Source: Elephas maximus indicus (taxonomy: Eukaryota; Chordata; Mammalia; Proboscidea; Elephantidae). From it: DNA of 64,000 bases. A program made the translations under genes and the position numbers. The stretch lies in the NCBI RefSeq assembly GCF_024166365.1, contig NC_064825.1:105414480-105478479 (forward strand). The letters run 5' to 3'. Below, piece by piece: positions 24,808 to 37,644 of this stretch (position 1 is its first letter; the number at the start of each line of letters is the position of its first letter). The notes beneath the pieces were generated by a model that saw only the letters and a program-made list of their open reading frames with translations, had not been told where the DNA came from and did not search any database.

Positions 24808-25740
24808 TTAGAACAGCATTTTATTTTTCAGTTTTTCCAACGTTTCTTTCACATCTTTATTTCTTAGGCTGTATATCAGGGGGTTGAACATGGGAATAAT
24901 AAGGGTATAAAACAATGAAGTCATCTTGTCTTGATCTAGAGAGTAGGAAGAACTTGGCCGGAAATACATAAAGAGCATAGTTCCCTGGAACATTGCAACA
25001 GCAGTTAAATGAGAAGTGCAGGTGGAGAAAGCTTTCAACTTTCCCTCAGAAGAGTGGATCTTTAAGACTGAGAGGATGATGTAACAGTAAGAAACTAAAA
25101 CCCCTGAAAGGGTACTCAGTTCAATGAAGCCAAAAACAATGAATATCACTAACTCATTGACCTGTGTATCTGAACAAGATAGCAACAGAAGCGGAGGAGT
25201 ATCACAGAAGAAATGATTAATTTCATTTGATCCACAGAAACATAAGCGGAAAGTTAACGTGGTGTGTATCAAAGCATCCACTATGCCCACCAGATAAATA
25301 CCAACCATAAACATGGAGCACACCCTGCTGGACATGTTGACTGTATAGAGCAAGGGGTTGCTAATGGCCTTGTACCTGTCAAAGGCCATCACTGCCAGCA
25401 GGAGACACTCAGAATCTGCAAAGATACAGAAGATGAAGAATTGCAGAGCACAGCCATAGAAAAAAATTGACTTGTCTTTGGCTAAGAGGTCCACCAGCAT
25501 CTTGGGCCCAATTGCTGTGGAATAGCTCAGGTCACAGAAGGAGAGGTGGCTGAGGAAAAAGTACATTGGTGTTTGAAGCTGGGAGTCCATTCTTATTAAA
25601 ATGATCATTCCAAGATTTGCCACAAGAATAATGAAATAAACCACCAGAAACAAGGTGAATATGGTCACTTTGATCTCAGAGTTATTAGTAATTCCCACGA
25701 AGTGGAATTCAGTCAAGGAGGAGCAATTTTCTTCATCCAT
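24808..25740 (-). CDS. OR5W2-like: Olfactory receptor, OR5W2-like (OR-B), intact
   Basis: Odorant receptor GPCR, second copy in the tandem array, 310 codons without interruption. The start MDEENCSS aligns exactly with OR-A, and both genes end [10 protein letters not shown]. It keeps the residues usual for the family: D70 in TM2 (SFCDLSYS), C97, MAFDRYKAI (118-126), C179, SYCYII in TM5 and KAFSTCTSH. The TM7 motif reads [12 protein letters not shown], with Phe where the siblings have Leu. About 89% of residues match OR-A by eye. The flanks on both sides align with those of OR-A and OR-C, so the gene was copied as part of a multi-kilobase segment rather than by retroposition. Of the complete copies it looks the most likely to be functional. 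Expression cannot be judged from sequence. Confidence 0.94.
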   Translation of the reverse strand: MDEENCSSLTEFHFVGITNNSEIKVTIFTLFLVVYFIILVANLGMIILIRMDSQLQTPMYFFLSHLSFCDLSYSTAIGPKMLVDLLAKDKSIFFYGCALQFFIFCIFADSECLLLAVMAFDRYKAISNPLLYTVNMSSRVCSMFMVGIYLVGIVDALIHTTLTFRLCFCGSNEINHFFCDTPPLLLLSCSDTQVNELVIFIVFGFIELSTLSGVLVSYCYIILSVLKIHSSEGKLKAFSTCTSHLTAVAMFQGTMLFMYFRPSSSYSLDQDKMTSLFYTLIIPMFNPLIYSLRNKDVKETLEKLKNKMLF

Positions 25741-27883
25741 TCTTCTTTGTTCTTATTCTAAATGGTTATAAAAATGATCAAGAAAATGATATTTCAGAGT
25801 TTAACTCTAGTGGACGTCAGCAAAATATTATCTGTAAGACAGAACACATTCCTTCTGTAAATTGCCTACTTTACCCTCAGGAACTTGTTCAGATAAAAGT
25901 CACTGAAAAAGGGGCATTTTTATCTTACTGAAAAAATTCAAAACTTCTTGAATATTAAGTTCAGAAGCTTGGACTCCAAATCCATGTGTCACCTGTGCCA
26001 TATGACAATTGTATATTATCTGAGACAGTAAGTTTGAATAAATCTAATGCTCATTCCAGTAAAAATATTATATTAAAAAAACATGATAGTCAGAGAGACA
26101 AAGCCAGAAGATGCAGGCCTAAACATTTGACATGTAAAAATAAATACCTGTTTGCACAAAAAAAGCAATCACACTTTTTTGTATTCATCCAGAGACATAA
26201 TTGATGCTAAAGATTCAGCAACAATAAATAGTCCTGCATGTAAGTTACTAAGTGAAAGTTACAATGTTACCATTTTGGTGCATGATGTCTTTAGTTTTAT
26301 CAGAATAACTAAACATGAGCAAAACACGTTTTATTGGACTTTTCTATCACACTTCATATCCTCTTTGATGACCATTTATGGTCCAGTTATATGACTGACC
26401 AGATCCCAAAGGATATGTGTGTTGACAAACTAAAGAGAAATGAAAAAAGTGGGAAATACAGGATTTAACACACACATTTGTAATCTCTTTGGATTTTTAA
26501 AATTAATTTTACATAAAAAATGAAAATAGGAAGAGGAAAAATAAATGTTTTAGAAATATTAAGGGTTCATTTCCTTGTGTATGTGTGTGTCTGTGAGTGT
26601 GTACGAACCTCTGTGTTGGTATATAAAAACTGAGTGGTGGTATGATTTTTATTTCTTTATGTATTTAGGTATTATAGTGTGTGGTCCATGCAAACTAGAA
26701 TTTATGCACATTGGTATTTTTAATGTGATTCCTCAATTAGGGTTGAAAAAGCACTAGAAGAAATCTTAAATTCACATATATAGTGATATCACTTGAACAG
26801 TAATAAAAAGTAATGTTTTACTTATGATTTTTAGTTACAATGTAAATTAATAAATTATCTCCTTTATTCATACAAATTAGGTCAGCCGTATTCACACAGC
26901 TTCCACCATAAGATATTATGGTTTGGTTGTTAGATTGCAGAGTTTATTTAAGTGAAAAAGTGGGCATAAAATGCTTCATTTATAATTTCCTCAACATTTG
27001 ATTCCTCATATTTCCCCCCCAAGTTTTTTCTATACTCTTGATTTTTCAATTCAGAATCCTACCTTAGATGAGCATGTCTTTCTCTTCTGATTTTGGGCAG
27101 CTGAACACTCGGCAGGTCACATTTTACTTTTGCTTAGTAGCATTTGGGACTTAAATCCCTAGGCTCTGCCCTCATTTTCCTGTGTTATGCCAACAAGTGA
27201 TTAATTAGATTCCTGGTTGTTCTGTATTTTTCCCGTGTGAATGCTGCAACAACTTTAGCAAAGACCGAAGTTTTCTTCAATGTCCATTAACTACTGAATT
27301 TAAAGCTATGCTTTATGGCAACGTTGAATCTGCATCATCCTCCAGTCAAATCACACATGTAATGAAGCTCAGATCCTCTCTACTACTTGATTTTCATATA
27401 TTTCCCATTGTTCATCATGTCTGTCTCCATTTCTGAAAAAAAATTCTTCACTGCCCCGTTTAGATATATGACTTTCCTATAATGCTTAGCCTTTATTTTC
27501 TTTAATCACTGTCTGATTCCCTTCCCCCAACCACATGTCAACTGACCCCAATCCAATGATTTTATGATTGTATAACATTCATCACACGTAACCCATTTGG
27601 TCTTGAATTATTATTATTTTATTGTCTGTTTCTCTGGAAATTCTCACAGGCTCTAGAATAAGAATTTCCAAAATAAAGGATCATTAAATGTTGCTCTTAA
27701 ATATTTTCTGGTTGTTTGGTGGATAACCAAAGAGCAGAAATAAACAGATTTTGGGGGCTCTTTCTACTCATATAGTTGACTCGTGCAAGGATAAAGCTTT
27801 TTAAGGAAACATATGTGTTACCATAACGGTTTCAAGAAAAAATAGTTCTTTTTTTTTTTTCCTCTCTCTCACTAGCTATCTAT
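25741..27883. promoter_or_regulatory. OR-B 5' flank conserved between units
   Basis: Homologous to 2687-4949 and 41676-44019, with the same order of short landmarks: GT-rich stretch at 26575-26620, 'tagtgatatcacttgaacag' near 26790, 'ccaccataagatattatgg' near 26905. It probably contains the OR promoter and 5' non-coding exons. No start site could be placed. Confidence 0.4.
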
Positions 27884-30208
27884 CTTTGCTGTTGTTGTTG
27901 TTGTTAAGTGCTGTTGAGTTGGTTCCAACTCATAGCTACCCTATGTACAACAGAACAAAACACTGCCCGGTCCTGTGCTATCCTCACAATCCTTGTCATA
28001 CTAGAGCCCATTATTGCAGCCACTGTGTCAATCCATCTCCTTGACAGTCCTCCTCTTTTTTGATGACACTGTACTTTACCAAGCATGATGTCCTTCTCCA
28101 GGGACTGATTCATCCAGGTAACATGTCCAAAGTATGTGAGAAGTAGTCTTGCCGTCTTTGCTTCTAAAGAGCATTCTGGTTGTACTTCTTCCAAGACAAA
28201 TTTGTTCATTCTTTTGGCAGTCCATGGTATATTCAATATTTTTTGCAAACACCAAAATTCTAAGGCTCAATTCTTCGTCAGTCTTCCTTATTCATTGTCC
28301 AGCTTTCACATGCATATGAGACAATTGAAAACACCATGGCTTGGATCAGGTGCACCTTAGTCTTCAATGTGACGTCTTTGTTTTTCAACACTTTAAAGAG
28401 GTCCCTTATGCAGATTTGCCAAATGCAATGCTTCTTTTGATTTCTAGATTCCTGCTTCCATGGGTGTTGATTGTGAATCCAAGTAAAATGAAATCCTTGA
28501 CAAGTTCAAATTTTTCTCCATTTATCATAATGTTGCTCATTGGTACAGTTGTGAGGATTGTTCTTTATGTTGAGGTGTAATCCATACTGAAGGCTGTGGT
28601 CTTTGATTTTCATCAGTAAGTGCTTCAAGTCCTCTACCCTTTCAGCAAGCAAGTTTGTCTCATCTGGCTAATGCTGGTTATCAATAAGTTTTTCTTCAAT
28701 CCTGATGCCCCATTCTTCTTCACATAGTCCATCTTCTCTAACGATTTTCTCAGCATACAGATTGAATAAACCAAACCAAAAGCATTGTCATCAAGTCAGT
28801 TCTGACTCCTAGCAACTGTATAAGACAGAGTAGAACTGAGCCATAGTGTTTTCAAGGAGGAGCTAGTAGATTCAAACTACTGACCTTTTGGTTAGCAACC
28901 AAAGGCTTAAACACTACACCACCAGAGTTTCACTGGTTGAATAAGTATGGTGAAATGATACAACCCTGATGCCCACCTTTCCTGACTTTAATCCACGCAG
29001 TATCCCTTGTTCTGTTCAAATGACTGCTTCTTGATCTATGTACATGCTCCTCATGAGCAAAATCAAGTGTTCTGGAATTCACATTCTTCCCAATGTTATT
29101 CATAATTTGTTATGATTCACACAGTCAAATATCTTTGTGTAATCAATAAAACACAGGTAAATATCTTTCTGGTATTCTCTGCCTTCAACCAGGATCCATC
29201 TGACATCATCCATGATATCCCTTGTTTTATGTCTTTTTCTGAATCCACATTGAATATCTGGCAGTTCCCTGTCAATTTTATTCTGCAACATCTTTTGAAT
29301 CATCTTCAGCAAAATTTTGCTTGCATGTGATATTAAGGATATCGTTCGATAATTTCTGTATTTGGATGGGTCACCTTTCTTTGGAATAGGCATAAATATG
29401 AATCTGTTCCAGTAGCTTGGCCAGGTAGCTGTCTTCCAAATTTCTTGGCTTAGATGAGTGAGCACTTCCAGTGCAGCATCCATTTGTTGGAACATCTCAA
29501 TTGTTATTCTGTCAATTCCTGGAGCTTTGTTTTTTGCCGATGTCTTCAGTGTAGCTTGGAATTCTTCCTTCAGTACCATCAGTTCCTGATCATATGCTAC
29601 GTCCTGAAATGGTTGATGTAGACCAATTCTTTTTGGTATAGTGAAGCTATGTATTCCTTCCATCTTCTTTTGATGCTTGCTGTGTCTTTTGATATTTTCC
29701 CCATAGAATCTTCCAATATTGCAACTTGAGGTTTGGATTTTTTTTTTCAGATCTTTCAGCTTCAGAAATGCCGAACATGTTCTTCACTTTTAGTTTTCTA
29801 TCTCCAGGTCTTTGCACGTGTCATTATAATACTTTACTTTGTCTTCTTAAGCCACCATTAGAAATCTTCTGTTCACTCTCTTACTTCACCATTTCTTCTT
29901 TTTGCTTTAGCTACTTGATGTTCAAGAGCAAGTTTCAGGGTGCCTTCTAACATCCATTTTGGTCTTTTGTTTCCTTCCTGTCTTTTTATTGACCTCTTGC
30001 TTTCTTCATGTATGATGTCCTTGATGTCATTCCACAACTGGTCTGTTCTTCCCTCATTAGTGTTCAAGACATCAAATCTACTGTTCAGGTGGTCTCTACA
30101 TTCAGGTAAGGCACACTCAAGGTCACACTTTAGCTCTTGTGGACTTGTTCTAATTTTCTTCAGTTTCAGCCTGGACTTGCATATGAGCATTTGAACTTGC
30201 ATGTGAGC
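27884..30208 (-). mobile_element. RTE-clade LINE, 5'-truncated, unit B copy
   Basis: Antisense. Minus-strand coding pieces from its 3' end: C-terminal domain at 27904-28248 (ILNIPWTAKRMNKFVLEEVQ; LLTYFGHVTW), RT at 29100-29663 (KNKAPGIDRITIEMFQQ; FIFMPIPKKGDPSKYRNYRT; LPDIQCGFRKRHKTRD) and linker at 29873-30202 (DHLNSRFDVLN; LWNDIKDIIHEESKRS). It ends before the endonuclease. Near-repeats 'gctatctatct' (left) and 'gctacctatat' (right) may be its target-site duplication. Best preserved of the three unit copies. Confidence 0.88.
28771..28931 (-). mobile_element. Afrotherian SINE in RTE, unit B copy
   Basis: Same insertion as 5634-5798 and 52721-52882. It splits the RTE reverse transcriptase between the YADD region and the 'GCILSPYLFN' region. 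Confidence 0.83.
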
Positions 30209-30725
30209 TACCTATATCTATATATACATTGGTAATAGTGAAAGTATACATAAGAAAAAATACATCGAGTCAACAATTTCTACATGTACAATTTGGAGAA
30301 ATAAATTACATTCTTCATGTTGTGTAACCATTCTCCCTATCTTTTTCCAAATGATTCCAGTAAATTGACATAAACTCATTGCCCCCTTAGCAAAAATCCC
30401 TTCTTTCTCTTTCCCTCTCATCCCTAATAACTACTAATAATCTTTGGTTTCTCTATGTTTGCTTATCTCATATAAATCAGATCATACAATATTTCTTCTT
30501 TTGAGATTGACTTTTTTCACTCAGCATGGTGTTTTCAAGGTTCATCCATGTTGCGGCATGTGTGGCATGAGTCAGAATTTCATTTCTCTTTATGGCTGAG
30601 CAGTCTCCCATTGGGTGTATATGTCACACTTTGTTTATCCAATAATTTGTTGACTAAAGTTTCAGTTCTTTCCTCTTTCTGGCTATTGTGAAAAGTGCTG
30701 TAATGAACATTGCACAGGTGAGTGC
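30209..30725 (-). mobile_element. Old L1M-type fragment, antisense (unit B)
   Basis: Shows the order seen in ancient mammalian L1 3' ends on the complementary strand: 'gtgtaaccattctcccta', 'aataactactaataatc', 'tcatataaatcagatcatac', 'gttcatccatgttgcggc', 'tttatggctgagcagtc', 'gctattgtgaaaagtgctg'. The same fragment is at 54099-54605 in unit C. Confidence 0.72.
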
Positions 30726-30965
30726 TGTTTATTTTTAAAAATTACTTTTTGGCAATACATACTGGTAATGGTTGCACAGCATAATTATTGCAATTAGTGT
30801 CACTGAGTTGAACATAAAGAAATCATGTGTTTTCATATATATATATATTTACCAGAATAAAAAATATAAATCACCCATAAAAATAACTTTTGTGTATTAT
30901 TATTCATGACAGCACATTGGAAATTGGGAGGTAATGGAGACACAATTTTGTACCCACTCAATCTT
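30726..30965. other. Unit B spacer
   Basis: AT-rich, with a short TA microsatellite near 30836-30850. Aligns with 54606-55040 of unit C apart from the SINE there. No gene. Confidence 0.5.
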
Positions 30966-33900
30966 CCCCCTGTTGTGGACTTAGGCTCTGATTTTCTTCA
31001 GTTTCAGCTTGAACTTGCATACGAGTAATAGATGGTCTGTTCCACAGTTGGCCACTGGCCTTGTTCTGACTGATGATATTGAGCTTCTACATCATCTCTT
31101 TCCACAAATGTAGTCAATTTATTCCTGTGTGTTCCACCTGGTGAGGTCCATGTGTATAGTCGCCCTTTATGTTGTTAAAAGAAGGTATTTGCAATGAAGA
31201 AGTTGTTGGTCTTGCAAAATTCTATCATTTGATTTCTGGCATTGTTTCTATCACCAAGGCCATATTTTACAACTACTGATCCTTTTTCTTTGTTTCCAAC
31301 TTTTGCATTCCAATCACTAGTAATTATCAATGCATCCTGATTGCATGTTTGATCAATTTCAGACTGCAGCAGCTGTTAAAAATTTTCTATTTCTTCATCT
31401 TTGGCCTTAGTGGTTGGTTTGTAAATTTGGATAAAAATCGTATTAAATTGTCTTCCTTGTAGGCATATGGATATTATCCTATCACTGACAGTGTTACTTC
31501 AGGCTAGATCTTAAAATGTTCTTTTTGATGACAAATGCAAAACCATTTCTCTTCAAGTTGTCATTCCCAGCATAGTAGATAATATGATTGTCTCCTTCAA
31601 AAGGGCCAATATCATCCCATTTCAGCTCACTAATGCCTAGGATATCAATGTTTATGTGTTCCATTTCATTTTTGATTATTTCAAATTTTTCTAGATTCAT
31701 GCTTTGTACATTCCAGGTTCTGATTATTTATGGATGTTTGCAGCTGTTTCTTCTCATTTTGAGTCATCCCACATCAGCAAATGAAGGTTCTGAAAGCTTT
31801 ACTCCATCCACGTCATTAAGGTCAACTCTACATTGAGAAGGCAGATCTTCCCCGGTTGTCTTTTGAGTGCCTTCCAACCTGGGGGGCTCATTTTCCAGCA
31901 CTATATCAGACAATGTTCTGCTGCTATTCATAAGGTTTTCACTGGCTAATGCTTTTCAGAAGTAAACTGCTGGATCCTTCTTCTTAGTCCGCCTTAGTCT
32001 GGAACCTCAGCTGAAACCTGTCTTCCATGGGTGACCCTGAATACGTGGCATAGCTTCCAGCATCACAGCAACACACAAACCCCCACAGTACAAAAGAGTG
32101 ATAGACAGGGAGCCAAACATGACCTTGAGTGTATCCCACCTGAATTTAGAGACCATCTAGAGAATAGATTTGACACACTGAACACTAGTGACCAAAGAAC
32201 AGACGAGTTGTGGGATGACATCAAGGACATCATACATGAAGAAAGTAAGAGGTCATTGAAAATGCAGAAAGGAAAGAAAACACCAAGACGTATGTCAGAG
32301 GAGATTTTGAAACTTGGTTATGAACATCGAACAGCTAAAGCAAAAGAAAGAAATGATGAAATAAAAGAACTGAACAGAAAATTTCAAAGGGCAGCTTGAG
32401 AAGACAAAGTAAAGTATTATAACGACATGTTCAAAGAGCTGGAGATAGAAAACCAAAAGAGAAGAATACGCTCAGTGTTTCTCAAACCAAATGAACTGAG
32501 GAAAAAAGTCAAGCCTCGAGTTGCAATAGTGGATGATTCTATGGGGAAAATATTAAAGGACACAGGAAGCATCAAAAGAAGATGGAAGGAAAACACAGAG
32601 TCTTTATACCAAAAAGAATTAGTCGATTTTCAACCGTTTCAAGAGGTAGCACATGACCAGGAACCGACGGTACTGAAGGAAGAAGTCCAAGCTGCTCTGG
32701 AGACATTGGCAAAAAAGAAAAAAACAAACAAACCCACTGCTGTCGAGTCGATTCTGACTCATAGCTGCCCTATGGGACAGAGTAGAACCTCCCCATAGAG
32801 TTTCCAAGGAGTGCCTGGTGGATCGTAACTGCTGACCTCTTGGTTAGCAGCTGTAACACTTAACCACTATGCCAGCAGAGTTTTCTAAAAAACAAGGCTT
32901 CAGGAATTGACAGAGTACCAACTGAGATGTTTCAACAATGGATGCAGCGCTGGGGTTGCTCACTTGATTATGGCAAGAAATATAGAAGACAGCTTCCTGG
33001 CCAGCAGACTGGAAGAGACCCATATTAATGCCTATTCCCAAGAAAGTTGATCCAACCAAGTACAGAATTATAGAACAATGTCATTAATACCACATGCAAG
33101 CAAAATTTTGCTGAAGATCATTCAAAAACAGTTGCAACAGTATGTCCACAGGGAAATGCCAGAAATTCAGGCTGGATTTGGAAGAGGACATGGATGAGGG
33201 ATATCATTGCTGATGTCAGATGGATCCTGGCTGAAAGCAGAGAATAACAAAAGGTTGTTTACCTGTGTTTTATTGACTATGCGAAGGCATTGGACTTTGT
33301 AGATCATAACAAATTATGGATAATATTGCTAAGAATGGGAGTTCCAGAACAATTAATTGTGCTCATGAGAAACCTTTACATAGATCAAGAGGCAGTTGTT
33401 CAGACAGAACAAGGGGATACTATGTGGCTTAAAGTCAGTACAGTTGTGGGTCAGGGCTGTATCTTTCACCATTCCTATTCAATCTGTATGCTGAGCAAAT
33501 AATACAAGAAGCTGGACTATACGAAGAAGAACGAGGCAGCAGGATTGGAGGAAGACTCAATAACACCCTGTGTTATGCAGATGACACAACCTTGCTTGCT
33601 GAAAGTGAAGAGAACTTGCAGCACTTACTAATGAAGATCAAAGACCACAGCCTTCAGTATGGATTGCACCTCAATATAAAGAAAACAAAAATCTTCACAA
33701 CTGGACCAAAGAGCAACATCATGATAAATAGAGAAAAGATCAAAGTTGTCAAGGATTTCATTTCACTTCGTTCCACAATCAACAGCCATGGAAGCAGCAG
33801 TCAAGACATCAAATGACTCATTGCATTGGGTAAATCTGCTGCAAAGGACCTCTTTAAAGTGTTGAAGGGCAAAGATGTCACCTAGAAGACTAAGGTGCAT

Positions 33901-34346
33901 CTGTCTCAAGCCATGGTATTTTCAATCGCATCATATGCATGTGAAAGCTGGACAATGAATAAGGAAGACCGAAGAATTGATGCCTTTGAATCGTGGTGTT
34001 GGCGAAGAATATTGAATATGCCATGGACTGCCAAAAGAATGAACAAATCTGTCTTGGAAGAGTGCAACCAGAATGCTTCTTAAAAGCAAGGATGGCGTGA
34101 CTGTGTCTTACATACTTTGGACATATTGTCAGAAGAGATCAGTGGGGAAGATTATTATGCTTGGCAAAGTACAGAGTTAGTGGAAAAGAGGAAGATCCTT
34201 AACGAGGTGGATTGAGACAGTGGCTACAACAGTGAGATCAAGCATAACAATTATTTTAAGGATGGCGCAGTACCGGGCAGTGTTTCAGTCTGTTGTGCAA
34301 AGGGTTGCTATGAGTCAGAATCAACTTGACGGCATTTAACAACAAG
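30966..34346. mobile_element. RTE-clade LINE with inverted 5' half (twin-priming structure)
   Basis: Two abutting pieces of one element in opposite orientation. 30966-32103 is antisense and holds the 5' UTR and endonuclease; minus 31494-31700 reads NLEKFEIIKNEMEHINIDIL and SELKWDDIGPF. 32104-34346 is sense and holds linker, RT and tail: 'HDLECIPPEFRDHLENRFD' at 32120, 'FIDYAKALD'-type RT near 33280, 'YADDTTLLAESEE' near 33580, 'CESWTMNKEDRR' near 33950, ending in an (aac)-type tail. The inverted piece stops at 'aagtccac' of the element and the sense piece restarts a few bases further on at 'agccaaa', so almost nothing is lost. 'atcttcccc' occurs at both outer edges (about 30960 and 34353). 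Several stops break the coding. A SINE lies at 32716-32886. Confidence 0.88.
32716..32886 (-). mobile_element. Afrotherian SINE in the inverted RTE
   Basis: Full-length antisense SINE ('ctgtcgagtcgattctgac' to 'gccagcagagttttc') between linker and RT of the RTE. A-rich 'aaaaaac'-type flanks are on both sides. Confidence 0.85.
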
Positions 34347-36210
34347 AACAACTATCTTCCCCATACATCTATAGTTGTCAATGTACTACCCTACACTCCT
34401 TGAATGTTAGTCTACCATCTTGGTCACTTTGATAGGACTTCTTCATCAGGCCCAGAGCTAAATCGTGTCTTCTTCTCGTTCTGAATCATTAAAATATCTA
34501 TCCTCTCTTCCTTCTGTGAATGTGTGTACCTTTTCACTCAACAGTGGACTTTCAGAGGCACAAACATGATTTTAAATATAGTACAATGTAGCATTCTTAC
34601 TAATGGCAAGTGTTTTTCATATATTAACTTATCACATTATATTATTTATTCCTTGCATTAGCTTGTGCATCCTAAAATGTCTCTAATAGCTTCATTATAT
34701 GAATGTGGAAAGTGAGATCCAAAAGCAGTAAATAGATATCTGGAGGATCAAGGACATTAAGTTTATCTGACTCCAAAGCATTTGTTCACAACTGATGCCT
34801 GACTACAGAGTAATAAAACAAATGTCTCTTTAAAGAATAACTTTCTTTGCAACACTTGGAATTTTATAGTGCTTTTATGTTAAAATCAAGTGTGCACAAA
34901 TACACAAAAATAGTAATCCAAAGATTTTTAGAGATCTAAGAGAACTTAGAGGTCATTGAAGTCCCACCAAGGCAGGATTCTAACAATGATTAAAGTTAGA
35001 GGAGAGCAAATAGAAAATGTCACCAGATTTGATATATAATCTGTTTTATTTATCTTAGCTTAACACTTGAACATTATTGACTTTGGTGTGAAATGGGCTA
35101 CTATACTGCACAATTCTGGGAAGGTCATTGGAAATGAGAAAAATGGTGTGACCTGAAGTTGTATGAAATAGCCCTGTGGAAGTTTGCTGCATTGGCCAGG
35201 GCCTGTGTAATATTTGACAATTGTGAATGATTGCAAGTCACTGACAAGAATAAATTTCTGTGTTTGTTAGTTACCTACTGTCAGTTGATATTTTTAGATA
35301 ATGCATAATAATTATACACACCCATGGTGCATCATAATCTTAATGTTGTTCATTATTTATTTTTTACCACAAAAGAAGTAATTGCAAAATATGTATATAT
35401 GAAAAAAAAAAAGAAGAAGAAGATGTGATGGACATAAGTCAGTGAATTTACTCTGTATTCCAGGTAATTTCTTGTTTATTCTCAACCCACACTGGGAGTA
35501 GACAGAACCAACCTTTTCCGTTTCCCTATAAAGCATGACCATGCCTTAGGCTACACTTATTAAAATAAAATATTCCTGATGTTGAGCAAAGTGCTGGTAG
35601 TTGATACACTTGAATGAGTTTTCATATTCCATTGTAATTTTCTATGTGATGATTCCAATACTGCAATACCCAGTGTCCTCCTATGGGAGATATCGTTGAG
35701 ACGAATATCCAACAACTTCACTAATTGCTAGTAATTGTCCACCGGGTGATCTCAAGAAGCTGATGCCTTTGTGTTACTCAAGAGCTTTGCCACAATTATC
35801 TACTTCTCTGATGCACATTTAGAGGAGGTGAAGTCATTCTTAGTCTCCTTCTTCTGATTTCTTTCCAAACTAATTTCCTCCTCAAGTCCTCCCTGTCTCC
35901 TGGGATACCAAATTCCCTCTGGCCACGCTATAATTAGGCAAGACCCAGACTTTTCCTACCAAAACATGACTGTCCCACTAGACCATCAAGTTTTATCCCT
36001 TACCACCTTCCCCATTAAAACTAAGCCATGGTGGCTATATTTTTATTAAAAATTGGATAAGCTAATTAACCTCCCAAAGATATTATATTTAATTGAAGAT
36101 GTATTCCTTAGATCATGGGGAAAAAATGACTTAAGGTAGAATTTGAGACATCAGAAGGAAGAAAAAAATGTACCTAAATAATTTCCCTAGCAGTGGGTTT
36201 TTTTTTAGTG
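34347..36210. other. Unit B spacer, non-coding
   Basis: From about 35250 it aligns with 55080-56005 of unit C ('actgtcagttgatattttta' against 'actgtcatttgatagtttta'). The first 900 bases have no counterpart in C apart from a MIR-like piece within them. No coding frame of note. Confidence 0.55.
34600..34800 (+). mobile_element. MIR-like ancient SINE relic
   Basis: Diverged pattern of the MIR core: a TCACATTATATTATTTA-type head, then 'gaatgtggaaagtgagat', 'aaggacattaag' and 'tctgactccaaagcattt'. Family recognised by eye only. Confidence 0.45.
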
Positions 36211-36374
36211 TTACTGGTGGCATAGTGGTTAAGTGATACAGCTGCTAACCAAATGATTGGCAGTTCAAATCTACCAGGTGCTCCTTCGAAAGTCTATGGG
36301 GCAGATCTACTCTGTTTTATAGGGTCGCTATGAGTGGGACTCAACTAGACGGCAATATATATTTTTTTTTTTTT
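36211..36374 (+). mobile_element. Afrotherian SINE, unit B only
   Basis: Full SINE ('actggtggcatagtggttaa' to 'actcaactagacggcaat' plus T-run). Unit C is empty at the site (about 56005). 'ttagtgttactggtg' and 'ttagagtcactggtg' flank it as a target-site duplication. Confidence 0.85.
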
Positions 36375-36907
36375 GGATTTTAGAGTCACTGGTGCCACTA
36401 ACAAAATGCTATGTAGGCAACTGTTTATTTATAAACTCATTTCCTTCAGAAAATACTTGTCTTGCTCTGGGGCATGGGCTTTTATTAAATAAATAAATTG
36501 TATATACTCATGTCACTGTATGTTGAGTCTCCTTGCAAGATAGCAAGTTTTAAGTATAAAAAGAATATTCACTGAAATATCTGATGAAAATTTTACCTTT
36601 AATTCCACAAAAAATTACATTGAACTTTATCATACATAGGCATTGCTAAAAATCATAGTTCATACTAAAGTAATTTTTAAATTTCTTACAATCAAATTGT
36701 GACTAGACTGTGTTTAGAAAAGCCTTTTGCTGTGTAAGGTACACTTAGAGAACACTCAAGTAATAGGTGTACAGTTAGAGGAATTTTCAGAATAGAAAAC
36801 TATATGGCAGTATATATATTTTTTAATATAGCTGGACATATACTTGCTCCATGACTCAAAAATCATATTTTAGCTTTATATCCAAGTGAAATGGGTTAAT
36901 ATCCACC
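36375..36907. other. Unit B spacer shared with A and C
   Basis: Aligns with 56012-56450 and about 12530-12960. AT-rich, no gene. Confidence 0.55.
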
Positions 36908-37195
36908 AAGTACAAACCAGAATGCTCCTTGGAAGCAAGGATGCCAAGGTGCTTCTCGCATACTTCAGATAAGTTGTCAGGAGGGATCAGTCCCTGGAGA
37001 AGGACATCATGCTTGGTAAAATAGATGGTCATCGAAAAAGAGGAAGACCCTTAACAAGATGGATTGACACAGTGGCTGCAACAATGGGCTCAAGTAGAGA
37101 AACAATTGTGAGGATGGCATGGGACCGGGCAGCGTTTCCTTCTGTTGTGCATAGGGTCACTGCGAGTTGGAGCCAATTCAATGGTGTTTAACAGC
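36908..37195 (+). mobile_element. RTE 3' end fragment, sense, unit B only
   Basis: Holds the last about 95 codons of the RTE ORF (37009-37191 reads GKIDGHRKRGRPLTRWIDTV, then AATMGSS) and a degraded tail. No matching piece in unit C, so this was a strongly 5'-truncated insertion after the split. Confidence 0.85.
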
Positions 37196-37344
37196 ATACA
37201 GTTTTCCAATGCGGATGCCATTTCCCACTTCCACTGTTAATGTGTGAGAGCTATGGCTGTTGCACACCCTCACCAATACTGAATATCGTCCATCATTTTG
37301 GTTTTAGCTATTTTGCAGTTGCGTTATGGTACTGCACTGAGGCT
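37196..37344 (-). mobile_element. Old L1M-type fragment, antisense (unit B)
   Basis: 'cagttttccaatgcggatg', 'catttcccacttccactg', 'cacaccctcaccaatactg' and 'ttggttttagctattttg' follow the order of an ancient L1 ORF2 end on the complementary strand. Unit C carries the same at 56630-56960. Confidence 0.6.
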
Positions 37345-37437
37345 TATTTTTATTTATCTGAGCACAAATAAAGTTGGATAACCACTTTTTTTTCTTTTCT
37401 TTTAATAAAGTGCACATTAAAAAGTGAATGCCAATTA
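37345..37437. repeat. Local direct repeat, copy 1
   Basis: 'tttttatttatctgagcac' followed by 'aataaagttggataaccac' and 'gtgaatgccaatt'. It recurs about 900 bases downstream at 38244-38332 with few changes. Confidence 0.75.
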
Positions 37438-37644
37438 GGAGGCTTGTCAAAGGAAAAATTTCTAAAAGCATTTGGTCTCCTGTAACTAACGTTATTAGCT
37501 GACTTAATTGTCACAGCCATTTCAGATGAACCAACCAAGAGTTGCAATGTAGTCTTTTTGTACCAAGAATGAGTCATTATTTATTTTTTTATTTATAACC
37601 CTTTCAGTAGTGGGGATGGGTTTACAAGCAGTAGAGTTGTATAT

